Shown here: in pieces, positions 30,819 through 39,800 of the stretch
Numbering within the stretch: position 1 is the first letter of the stretch
Layout of the letters: each line of letters opens with the position of its first letter
Assembly (NCBI GenBank): GCA_022799175.1
Contig: JAAWNY010000002.1
Coordinates: forward strand, 28,252-92,251
DNA length: 64,000 nt
Source: Lachnospiraceae bacterium
GTDB taxonomy: Bacteria > Bacillota > Clostridia > Lachnospirales > Lachnospiraceae
Direction: 5' to 3'
The notes under the pieces: generated by a model
Told to the model about the DNA's origin: nothing
Database searches by the model: none
What the model saw: only the letters and a program-made list of their open reading frames with translations
Position numbers and translations under genes: made by a program

Positions 30819-30947
30819 GCATCCTTGGCCCTGGATGAAAATATGAAAAAGGGTTTGTAATAAAAGAATGAAGCAACGAAATAAGGGAACCGTTTTCGGT
30901 AATAGAGAACATGGCCCGAAGCAGAAAGAAAGGAAGGGAGAAGCAGT

Positions 30948-31895
30948 ATGAACAAAAAGATCATGGGAGCGCTTGGTTTGGTTTCGGTTGCATTGGTAGG
31001 AGGGACGTTTGCCTATTTTACGCAGTCATCGACCATTGATAACCCGTTTGATACGGCGAGCTACAGCACGGTAATCACGGAGGATTTTAAGCCAGAAGAA
31101 GGAGAAGACTGGAAGCCAGGAGCAGAGGTAAATAAGGATCTGTATGTAGATAACACAGGTGACAGAGATGTGGTAGTTCGGGTTAAATTTGAGGATATCT
31201 GGAGCCGGACTGTAGATGGAGTTACCAAATATCTTAATTTCAGTGAAGGCAATGATGCCACAGGAATCTTGGACAGCAAGGTATCCGTAGCAGAACCTGG
31301 TCAGCTTAGTCCAGTGGACGGTTTGACACAGGGGGATGGTTCGGTAGTGCATAAGTATTTTGTTGAAGGTTGGGAACAAGACTGGGTGTATAATCAGCAA
31401 GATGGATATTACTATTATAAACATAATCTGTCGGCAGCAGGACAGGATGGCAGTACTACAGGAAAGTTCTTAGACAGCGTAAGGTTAAAATCCGATGTGG
31501 ATATGGGTAAATTCATGACCCAGTTCTACTGGACGGATGCAACGGAAAAACCAGTCACTTCAAAAGTTCATGAGGAAATGCTGAAGGCTGGATGGCAGCC
31601 TTACGGGGATCCACAGCCGGCAGGCAGAGATGAGGATGGAAATATTATAAATGCCAGCGTAACTGCGAAGGAGGGATCCTCTTTTACTGCCGCTGTTACA
31701 ACCCCGGATAAAGATGCCTTGGGTTACAGCGATGCGAGTTATGTATTGCGCATAACGATAGAAACCGTTCAGGCTACGGATAAAGCAGTTGTGACTACCT
31801 TTGGCGAGAGCCTTGACGCCATTAGGGGAGAGCTGAATTGGAATCTGGATGCCGAGGATCTGGAAGACAAACCATCCACAATGCCGCAAGAGTAA
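30948..31895 (+). CDS. SipW-dependent TasA/CalY-like protein 3 (BsaA-type)
   Basis: A 315-residue secreted protein with the most typical SipW signal in the set (LVGGTFAYFTQSS) and the mature signature NPFDTASYST, then DWKPG and KDLYVDNTGDRDVVVRVKFE. The pattern matches BsaA-family SipW-dependent biofilm proteins of Clostridia. A 129-base spacer separates it from copy 2, so an extra promoter is possible, though none was clear. Confidence 0.85.
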   Translation: MNKKIMGALGLVSVALVGGTFAYFTQSSTIDNPFDTASYSTVITEDFKPEEGEDWKPGAEVNKDLYVDNTGDRDVVVRVKFEDIWSRTVDGVTKYLNFSEGNDATGILDSKVSVAEPGQLSPVDGLTQGDGSVVHKYFVEGWEQDWVYNQQDGYYYYKHNLSAAGQDGSTTGKFLDSVRLKSDVDMGKFMTQFYWTDATEKPVTSKVHEEMLKAGWQPYGDPQPAGRDEDGNIINASVTAKEGSSFTAAVTTPDKDALGYSDASYVLRITIETVQATDKAVVTTFGESLDAIRGELNWNLDAEDLEDKPSTMPQE

Positions 31896-31984
31896 TGGAA
31901 AAAATAGTTTCAGAAGGCGATAGAAATAATAAAACAAACTAAAATTATTTGCTGATAATAAAAGGATCAAAAAGGAGAGTAAAA

Positions 31985-32986
31985 ATGATGAAAAGCAAGA
32001 AATTTTTGGCATTAGCCGGAGTGGCAGCATTGGCACTAGTTGGTGGATCTTTTGCTTATTATAGCTCATTTAATGAGTTTAACAATGAATTTGATACTAC
32101 CAATTACAGCACTTCATCGACAGAGAAATTCAATCCTAATGGTGACAATAAGGATTGGAAGCCGGGAGTGGAAGTGGAGAAGAAGATTTTTGCGACGAAT
32201 ACTGGCGATGGTGATGTGTGGGTTCGTATTAAATTCAGTGAGAAATGGATGAAACAAGATGAAAACCATACGTTATTGACATTGAAAAGCGTTGATGTTA
32301 CAGAACCAGATAATCCATATCACTTTACCTCTAAAGATGGTTTTGATAACTTTGGGTTCAGAAGTTCGTTTGATAATTCCAAAGGTTATCAGGGAATAGG
32401 AGACGATTATGATAAAGATGGTAATGTGTCACAAGATATAGGTTCTGTTGTTGGTAAAACATTAGCAGCGGATTGGGAAGACAATTGGTATTTCAATGAC
32501 AAGGATGGTTATTTTTACTACAAAAAGGTATTAACGAATGAAGACGGTAAAAATACTACTGCAGATCTTCTGGAATCGGTAACACTTTGTGAAGATACGG
32601 ATATGGGACGTTTTGATGAGCCAGTGTATTATATAGCGGTAGAGAAAGACGGAGAAAAACCGGTATTTAATGAAGCAAATTGGACAAAAGCTCAGATGAA
32701 TCAGGATTATGATGGCTGGACATGGGGAATTCCGGATAAAGACGATGGTGACCTCAAGGATAAAGATGTTTATACATATAAAGGAAAAATTTTAGATAAA
32801 GATTTGCCAGGATATGCAAACGCGGATTATCAGCTGGATATTAAAGTGGATTTCCTTCAGACAAATGAAGACGGTAAGATTGCAAATACAGCAGGTTGGG
32901 ATACCGAAGCGATGAAAGAAGCAGGGGTTCTCACAGAAGCATTCATTCCGGAAACACCGGCTGAAACGCCTGCAGAGAGTGAATAA
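31985..32986 (+). CDS. SipW-dependent TasA/CalY-like protein 4 (BsaA-type)
   Basis: A 333-residue secreted protein close to copy 3: signal LVGGSFAYYSSF, mature N-terminus NEFDTTNYSTSSTEKF, then DWKPG and KKIFATNTGDGDVWVRIKFS. Both copies also share a late segment with ESVTLCEDTDMG or DSVRLKSDVDMG and a C-terminal Y.L.I...Q strand. The C-terminus is Pro/Thr/Glu-rich (ETPAETPAESE). AAAGGAGAG precedes ATG 31985. The likely role is a major or alternative fibre subunit. Confidence 0.85.
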   Translation: MMKSKKFLALAGVAALALVGGSFAYYSSFNEFNNEFDTTNYSTSSTEKFNPNGDNKDWKPGVEVEKKIFATNTGDGDVWVRIKFSEKWMKQDENHTLLTLKSVDVTEPDNPYHFTSKDGFDNFGFRSSFDNSKGYQGIGDDYDKDGNVSQDIGSVVGKTLAADWEDNWYFNDKDGYFYYKKVLTNEDGKNTTADLLESVTLCEDTDMGRFDEPVYYIAVEKDGEKPVFNEANWTKAQMNQDYDGWTWGIPDKDDGDLKDKDVYTYKGKILDKDLPGYANADYQLDIKVDFLQTNEDGKIANTAGWDTEAMKEAGVLTEAFIPETPAETPAESE

Positions 32987-33024
32987 TTAAGCAGGAAATC
33001 AAGAAAATTAAAGGACATTAACCG

Positions 33025-33567
33025 ATGAAAACAGTAAAATGTATCACGAATATTTTTAGCACCATCGTATATGTCTGCATCATAGGTTTTCTGGCTATTG
33101 CGGCGCCCATGGTTCTGGGCTACCATCCGGTCGTTGTTCTCAGCGGCAGTATGGAGCCCACATACCACGTGGGCAGTGTCATCTACTACAAAGCAGTTCC
33201 TTTTGAGCAGATCCACGTAGGAGATCCGATTACTTTTGTCGGCGCAAAAGGAGGAGCTATGGTGACTCATCGCGTGGTGGAGAAGGATGAGAATGCCAGA
33301 GCTTTTGGCACCGAGGGAGACGCTAATGACGGACGGGATCCGGGAATGGTTTCTTACGAAAATGTGGTAGGGAAAGCCAGTCGTATCTCGATCCCCTATG
33401 GCGGATATTTTGTTAATTATGGAAAACAACCAGTGGTCATTGTTCTGATGGTAGTGATTCTCCTGGCGGGGACAGTTGTAGATCATATGGTGGCAAAAGA
33501 AGACAGGAACGAATCGAAAGAGGAAAACAAAAAATCAGAAGAAACAAAGACAACAGAAACGAAATAA
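33025..33567 (+). CDS. sipW: SipW-type signal peptidase I
   Basis: A 180-residue signal peptidase of the ER/archaeal type. The catalytic serine is S42 in SGSMEPT, and the second residue of the dyad is histidine H82 in THRVVE, in place of the lysine of bacterial enzymes. Conserved acidic residues follow in GTEGDANDGRDPG. One membrane helix precedes the active site and another (about 136-156) follows, with a charged C-terminal tail. It sits among five predicted substrates (29438 to 33630), as SipW does with TasA and TapA in Bacillus, and probably cleaves their special signal peptides outside the membrane. Confidence 0.92.
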   Translation: MKTVKCITNIFSTIVYVCIIGFLAIAAPMVLGYHPVVVLSGSMEPTYHVGSVIYYKAVPFEQIHVGDPITFVGAKGGAMVTHRVVEKDENARAFGTEGDANDGRDPGMVSYENVVGKASRISIPYGGYFVNYGKQPVVIVLMVVILLAGTVVDHMVAKEDRNESKEENKKSEETKTTETK

Positions 33568-33629
33568 AACAGTGTTAGAAAAAAGAAGTAAGATAGCCCG
33601 CAGGCCATATTGACAGGGAGAGCAAGAAT

Positions 33630-35297
33630 ATGAAAAAGAGCAAAATTTATATCGCAGGTTTGGCGGCTATGGCAGCAGCTGCAACGATAGGGGGGACCTG
33701 GGCAGTATGGACGCAGCAGCTACTGGCGAAGAATGAGTATATGACTGCTAAATATAGTACCCTTTTAGAAGAAGAATTCGAGTCGCCTCCCACGTGGCTG
33801 CCAGGGGAAGAGACGAAAAAGGCAGTCTGGGTGAAAAATGAGAGTACAATCCCCATTATAGCGAAAATTACTATGAATCAGGATTGGATACGTCGTGAGG
33901 ACGTGACGGCGCTTGTACCACCGGATGACGGCGGTGAACCCCAATTGCAAGTGGTTGCTCCGAAAGGACAAATTCTTCCTGTAACTTTTCAGGGAGAAAA
34001 AGGAGAGGAATTTGCAGCAGTTTTAAATTTTACCGATGATGTGGTGGTTCTTTCTGACAGTCGGGCCAAAAAGCCAGGACTGCGCCTTGGTATTCGTGAA
34101 GTGAAGACTTTGGATGAGACGGTGGGGAAGTGGTTATTGCTGACGGAGGAACCGGATGAATTAGGAAATTTTACTTTTTACTATATGGGGCAGGTACAGC
34201 CAGGAGAGAGCACGCCGGTTTTACTTTCCAGTGTGACGATGAATCCTCAGCTGGAGACTACGGTTACTGGCACTTACACCTATTATGTCAAAAATGATGC
34301 GGCAGAAGGTGGTTATAAACAGGTAACGGTAGATACGGTGAATTCTAAATATGGCTATGACAGCAGTCATTTTTCTCTGGATGTCAATATGCAGACAGTA
34401 CAGGCACAGCTTCCGCCAGATGATTTTCTTAATATTCTTCATTGGGATCGAGTCACGGAATATATTGCTGGTTATATTACGGATGAGGTGGATTATGAGG
34501 CTGAAACTACCAAAAAATTATTTTTTGAAGAAAGAAATGGTATTATGAGCTACACTCCCTATCGCATGGAAAATGGTGAAGTAGAGGGTGGAAATTGGTT
34601 CATGAGCTTTACTAATATGGTTCCCGGTGGGAAGTATCGGGATAAACTTGAAATTGAAAATTCCAGCCGGAAGAATTTCCGGGTGTTTATGCGGATTATT
34701 CCCAGAGACAATCAGACAGAACTTCAGGATGAGCTTCTGAAAAAGATTGCTATGAAGGTTTACTATCGAGATGAATTGATCTATGATGGCGATGTGACAG
34801 GATACCACTACTCGGAAGCAAACGGAACAGAGGATATGCAGGGGTTAGTTCCTCTGGGACTGTATGGTCATGGAGCTAAGGAGGAAATCCGGGTGGAGTT
34901 GCAGCTGGATCCAAATCTGGGACTTCAGGATGACGGAACTTACAAATATGCCGATGTGTTGACGAAGATTGATTGGGAGTTTATGGTACAGGAGGCTCCT
35001 GGCGGCGGAGGCAGAAATCCTGGCGGTGGAGGTGATGGCGGGGGCTCAGGTAATCCGGGAGATCCCGGAATCGTGATTCCAGACGAACCGGTTCCTCAGG
35101 GCGGTCTGACTAATATTGGCGAAGATCCGATTCCTTTGGCAGTACTGCCGGAGGAAGATGTGCCCTTGGCGGCTCTCTTGCCCAAAACAGGGGATTCACG
35201 CCCGATCAAGTTGCTGGGGATTTTGGCGGCAGCCAGCTTGCTGCTTTTGATTGGATTGGGAGTAGAGTTGAGGAAGGAAAAGCAAGAACGTAGATAA
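33630..35297 (+). CDS. TasA-like SipW substrate with LPKTG wall anchor
   Basis: A 555-residue protein that joins two export systems. The N-terminus has a SipW-type signal (TIGGTWAVWTQQ) and the mature pattern WLPGEETKKAVWVKNES of the neighbouring TasA-like proteins. A second, related half begins near residue 300 (GKYRDKLEIENSSRKNFRVF). A Gly/Pro linker (about 450-480) leads to a sorting signal LPKTGD at 517-522, a hydrophobic helix and a basic tail. It could anchor the matrix fibre to peptidoglycan through a sortase, a job TapA performs differently in Bacillus. It ends the fibre block and is followed by a terminator. Confidence 0.87.
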   Translation: MKKSKIYIAGLAAMAAAATIGGTWAVWTQQLLAKNEYMTAKYSTLLEEEFESPPTWLPGEETKKAVWVKNESTIPIIAKITMNQDWIRREDVTALVPPDDGGEPQLQVVAPKGQILPVTFQGEKGEEFAAVLNFTDDVVVLSDSRAKKPGLRLGIREVKTLDETVGKWLLLTEEPDELGNFTFYYMGQVQPGESTPVLLSSVTMNPQLETTVTGTYTYYVKNDAAEGGYKQVTVDTVNSKYGYDSSHFSLDVNMQTVQAQLPPDDFLNILHWDRVTEYIAGYITDEVDYEAETTKKLFFEERNGIMSYTPYRMENGEVEGGNWFMSFTNMVPGGKYRDKLEIENSSRKNFRVFMRIIPRDNQTELQDELLKKIAMKVYYRDELIYDGDVTGYHYSEANGTEDMQGLVPLGLYGHGAKEEIRVELQLDPNLGLQDDGTYKYADVLTKIDWEFMVQEAPGGGGRNPGGGGDGGGSGNPGDPGIVIPDEPVPQGGLTNIGEDPIPLAVLPEEDVPLAALLPKTGDSRPIKLLGILAAASLLLLIGLGVELRKEKQERR

Positions 35298-35314
35298 AAA
35301 AGGAAATATAAAGA

Positions 35315-35357
35315 AAAAGCTCTTGCCATGTGGAGACATGTGGCAGGAGCTTTTTTT
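35315..35357 (+). terminator. Terminator at the end of the matrix-fibre block
   Basis: AGCTCTTGCC-ATGT (from 35319) pairs with ACATGTGGCAGGAGCT (ending 35350) with a small bulge, followed by seven T residues. Confidence 0.85.
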
Positions 35358-35603
35358 GTAAATAATACCATATCTTGTAGATGCATGTAACTGTAAAACA
35401 TTTTCGAGTGTAACATGATTCTTATAATATAAATTATATATGTTAAATTATGCCAAATCTGTTTATTTGTGTTAAGTATAACTCGTTCCGTTATAAATTT
35501 CAACTGATTTTTACGTTTTTTCTAAGAATATATATCTTTTTATTATCGTTATATTCTTATAATTTATATTATGTCATGGAGCAGGCATTAGGAGGTAATT
35601 TGT
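35358..35603 (+). other. AT-rich spacer upstream of the pilus block
   Basis: This very AT-rich stretch follows the terminator and precedes the pilus block. TATAAT hexamers occur at 35423-35428 and 35558-35563, but neither has a good -35 box at 16-18 bases, so no promoter is assigned. No ORF or clear hairpin was seen. The strong AGGAGG at its end serves the next gene. Confidence 0.4.
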
Positions 35604-36233
35604 GTGTCGGCAGAGCAAGACAGATGGATGGCTGCAGAAAAAAGTGGCAAGAAGCCGGAGATCTGCAGCAGAGTGATGCTGGTGCGTATCCTGGGAACAG
35701 ACCTGGGGGAGCCTTGGGGTGATATCATTCATCCAAACCTGCGGCGGCCTGTATTATATCATAGTCTGACCGATTTAAGCTTTTCTATTGACAGGATTGC
35801 CCGGTTTTTAAATCTGTTGGGTGAGCAGGAAAAGTTGCGATCATCGGAAATCGATTCTGGTGAAAGAGAGATGATTTTACCAAAAGAATATCAGGAGAGA
35901 ATTCCGGCAGAACAATGGCTCAGAGAAGGCTTTTACCAGGAGGTAAAGCCGAGAAAAATACAGAAGGCTGTCTGTGTGGAGCTAATCGGGGGTCATTATA
36001 GGAGTCTTCAGGGACGGCTCTGGGGCGAAGTGACAAAAGGACATTATCGATATTTTCGCAGCGTACTAGAGTTGATGTATCTGTTTTTGGAGATGCAGCA
36101 AAAACCGTACGAAAGAGGGCAGCAGGACGAGAAAGGCTGGAAAAACAGGGAGAGGCAGCCAGGGAGGAAAGAACAACCGAGCAGAGATATACGGTTCCGT
36201 GAGGAAATCGCAGCCGGGGAGGTCAGCGGATAG
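35604..36233 (+). CDS. Unrecognised small protein with two module copies, head of pilus block
   Basis: A 209-residue, probably cytosolic protein related to the one at 23501. Module copies lie at about residues 22-63 (MLVRILGTD, GEPWGDIIHP, YHSLTDLSF) and 121-161 (CVELIGG, LQGRLWGE, YFRSVLELMYLF). It also shares the LPKEYQER/LPMEYREK linker with its relative. The C-terminal ~45 residues are charged and probably disordered. The start is GTG 35604 behind GGAGG. It ends immediately before the signal peptidase gene, whose start follows the stop by one base. Function is unknown; the repeated position at the head of surface operons is the main clue. Confidence 0.78.
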   Translation: MSAEQDRWMAAEKSGKKPEICSRVMLVRILGTDLGEPWGDIIHPNLRRPVLYHSLTDLSFSIDRIARFLNLLGEQEKLRSSEIDSGEREMILPKEYQERIPAEQWLREGFYQEVKPRKIQKAVCVELIGGHYRSLQGRLWGEVTKGHYRYFRSVLELMYLFLEMQQKPYERGQQDEKGWKNRERQPGRKEQPSRDIRFREEIAAGEVSG

Positions 36234-36234
36234 C

Positions 36235-36879
36235 ATGGAAAAAGAAGTATCGAAAAAGCCAGAGACGTTAAACGAGGCCGAACAATCTGAGACATCACGG
36301 CTTATGGGACTATCAGAAATGCCAGAGATCTCTCATCTGGAAGAAGAGTTAAAGCGGACGCGTCTTCAGAGTCAACGGAAAGCCACGACGCGGAATACGC
36401 TGTATACTTTGGCAGCAGTAGCATCGGCGGCAATACTGGCAGCGACTTTGTTTTTGCCAGTACTGCAGATCTATGGAACTTCGATGACGCCTACTTTGTG
36501 GGCAGGCAATATTGTGATTTCTTTGCAAGGAGCGGAATTTCAGGAAGGAGATATTGTAGCCTTCTATTATAATAACAAGATCCTGGTGAAACGCGTGATA
36601 GCCAGGGCGGGGGACTGGGTGGATATCCGTGAGGATGGAACGGTGTTTGTCAATGAGAAGGAACTGGAGGAACCGTATCTGACAGAAAAGGCTTTGGGAG
36701 AGTGTAATATTAAGCTTCCATACCAAGTGCCGGATAAGAAGTTTTTCCTCATGGGAGACCATCGAAGCGTATCCGTAGATTCGCGTAGCACCTCAATCGG
36801 GTGCGTGTCGGAGGAGCAGATTGTAGGAAAACTGGTATTTTGTGTGTGGCCGCTGGAACAGTTTGGGGCCATTCAATGA
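36235..36879 (+). CDS. lepB: Bacterial-type signal peptidase I (variant box E)
   Basis: A 214-residue type I signal peptidase with one membrane helix (about 57-78), catalytic serine S83 in GTSMTPTL and catalytic lysine K119 in ILVKRVIA. The usual GDNR..S.DSR box reads GDHRSVSVDSR, an Asn-to-His change. A 50-residue charged N-terminal extension precedes the helix. ATG 36235 has GGGGAGG upstream. Its sequence is close to the second enzyme at 47667, including the AFYYNNKILVKRVI segment. It precedes the giant LPKTG protein and probably processes pilus-block proteins. Confidence 0.92.
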   Translation: MEKEVSKKPETLNEAEQSETSRLMGLSEMPEISHLEEELKRTRLQSQRKATTRNTLYTLAAVASAAILAATLFLPVLQIYGTSMTPTLWAGNIVISLQGAEFQEGDIVAFYYNNKILVKRVIARAGDWVDIREDGTVFVNEKELEEPYLTEKALGECNIKLPYQVPDKKFFLMGDHRSVSVDSRSTSIGCVSEEQIVGKLVFCVWPLEQFGAIQ

Positions 36880-36899
36880 GGGAAGTGAGGGATAAGGCA

Positions 36900-39800
36900 A
36901 TGAAAGGAAGCTTGGCGCCGTATAAGGAGAGACTCCTGAGGGAGAGAAAGAAATGGAAGCGCTGGCAGAAGGCAGTCAGCATTATGGGAACATTGGTGGT
37001 GTTTTGTACGGCCTATGCATTGATATTACCAGCGGTGACGATGGGGAAGGAGACTTATTGCGGTCAAGAGGAGCATCAACATAGTGAGGACTGTTATCTG
37101 TTGATGCGGCGGGGAGCCGCTACTCCGGGAAATGCGGTGCCGGTATTGCCAGGGGATATTCCTGTATCCACGCCATCCAATGCAGAAGAAGCAGATCCGG
37201 CGACTCCTTCCAATGCTGGAGAAGCAACGGGGAATTTGCCAGGACCAGGCGAAGGAAATAATATTTCTGGTGAGACGTCAAAGCAAGAATCGCTGGCAAC
37301 CCCAGGAAATGCCCAGGGAAATAAGGGTGTGGCATCGCTCTTGCTTCAGGCGGAACAGAATTTAAGCAAGCAGTTGGTATCTGAGGTGAAAGAGTCGAAA
37401 TACCGTCTTCATAGCGCCAGCAATTCGTCTCAGTGGAAAAAGAAAGAAGAAGAAAAGACAGAAAATAAGTACTGGGATTTGGATGAGGACGAGTGGTATG
37501 AAGAAGATATGGACCTGATCAATGATCTGGAACCGGAGGAGGAAGAAGAGGAGCTGGAAGATTACGTTCCTTACGAACCGGGTATGGATTATGATGAGGA
37601 ACTTTATGAGTTGGTAATGATTTGTGGGAAGGAAGAACATACGCATTCTCTGGTTTGTTACTCTGACCCGGAGGCAGATCTGGAAAGTGAAGAAGATTGG
37701 TTGCGGACACTGCCGCAGCTGACAGGAGATTTGCCGCAGGATATCGTGGCAGTGGCGGAGAGCCAAGTGGAATATCGGGAGAGCGAAAAGAACTATAAGG
37801 TTGAAGGCGTAGACACCGTCAAAGGATATACCCGGTATGGTCAGTGGTATGGGAATCCTTATGGGGACTGGAACGGAATGTTCGCTTCGTTCTGTGTGAA
37901 TTATGCCGGCGGAGAGGATGCTCCAATGGATGCTGACAGCGAAGGGCTGGCAGAGAAGCTGAAAGGGACAGTTCCTGGCCTTTATAAAGAAAGAGGAGAG
38001 TATGAGCCGAGCTTGGGCGATCTGATATTCTTGTCAGATAAGGAGGAAGAAAAGCTCCGGGTAGGAATCATAAAGGATGTGACCCGAAATGAAGAGGGAA
38101 GCGTAGAGCGCGTGGTGGTCATTGAGGGAGATTCCCATGATAAGGTTGGATATCAGACATACAGTTTGACATCGGGAGAGATTCAGGGTTATGGATTGAT
38201 GTCCCGATATGGAGAGAATCTGATTACACTTACGGCAGAAACGGAAAATGCCATTATTACGGCGGTATATGAAGAAGGGGCCCTTCCGGAGAATGTGCAG
38301 CTACAGGCAGTGGAGATGGCAAAAGATGACGAAAGAGCCGTCGAGATGAAGGAAAAGCTGACTGAGCAGGGAATGAGCCAGGGCAAAGTGTTGACAACAA
38401 TGCTTCCCTTTGATATTACCTTTTTGGATGAAGAAGGCAATTTGGTAGAACCTTCCGGATTGATACAGATATCTGCAGAGTTCAAGACTCCGGTGAAGAA
38501 CGAAGCAGAAGCAACCGGTGAAGACAATGAAGAATTTGCTTCCCAGGAGACGGATAGTCAGATGACAAAATCTGGGGAGGAAACAGAGGATGAAAATATC
38601 CGTGAAGATGAGGAGGCAAACGAGCCGGATATTAAAATAAGTGCAGAATCTACCAAACAGGTATCTTTGTCAGCAAATGTGGTGACAAGGGTAGGAACGG
38701 GAATTGTGAATGAATCAAAAGGGCAAGATCAGGCTGAGCCAGAAGGGGAAAGCCAGGTTGAAACAACCGTACAGACTGGGACAGAAGCAGTGGGGAGTCC
38801 GGATGACGGTCGGCAAGGGATGACTGAAACCGATGAGACAGAACCTGCTTGGGAACTTTTTCAAATGCCAGAAGACGGAGATCCGGAAAAAATCAGCGAT
38901 AGCGAGTCGATAAAAATTGAAGCAGATGAAGAAAATGCCCTTTATGGAGTGACATTTCAGAGCCGGTCTTCTTTACAGTGGGCGGCGGCGGCTTTTGCCG
39001 CCAGAACTGGCACGGCAACGGAAGTGAAGACTTTCAGAGAGTTGAAAAATGCACTGGAAGAAGAAGGAATAAAACTGGTTGTGCTTGGTGCGGATATTAT
39101 TGTGAAACCCGCTGCTGATGGGGATTGGGATATTTTTCAAGCCATTCAGATGACAAGTGAAAAGCAACATCATACTTTGAATCTGAATGGACACACCATA
39201 ACTGTGGAAGATGATAATCTGACGTTGGTGGATATAAAAAATGGAGCGTCCTTAACGGTTAAAGATGAGCAGGAGATTTCTCTGGAAGACCGAGAATCGA
39301 AGACAACAGAAATAAGTGAGATGTGTTCTCTGTGGCATGAAGATGGTGAAGAAGTTGATAAAGAATCGGTAGGAAAATGTCTGGAAAATAACTATAACGA
39401 TGAGAACAGAACGCTAGAATTTTATGTCACAGAATCAAATGTTGTCGATTCGGCAACCGGTGAGACAACCGAGAGTTTGGTAAAGTATCAGATACAGAAT
39501 CCAGGAATCATCCGGACCACAGATACAAGGAAGCCACAAAACACATTTTATATAGAAGGCGGAACTTTGAACTGGGAAGGTGGTGCGATTGTTGGATGTA
39601 CCAATCGTGCGGTGATGCTTGCCGGCGAGAATAGTATTTTGAACTTGAAGGGAGGATACATCTGCGGTAATACAGCAGTGCTTGGGGCTGGTGGTGCCAT
39701 TCAAGCAAGTGGCAGCAGCAGGATCGAATTGAGCGGTACTTATATTTCTGGTAATTATGTGACGGGCGGCAATCATGGCGGTGCCATTTCGCTTCAAGAT

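Noticed and set aside
35423..35563. TATAAT hexamers upstream of the pilus block as promoters
   Set aside because: The region is so AT-rich that such hexamers are expected by chance, and neither has a good -35 box at the right distance.
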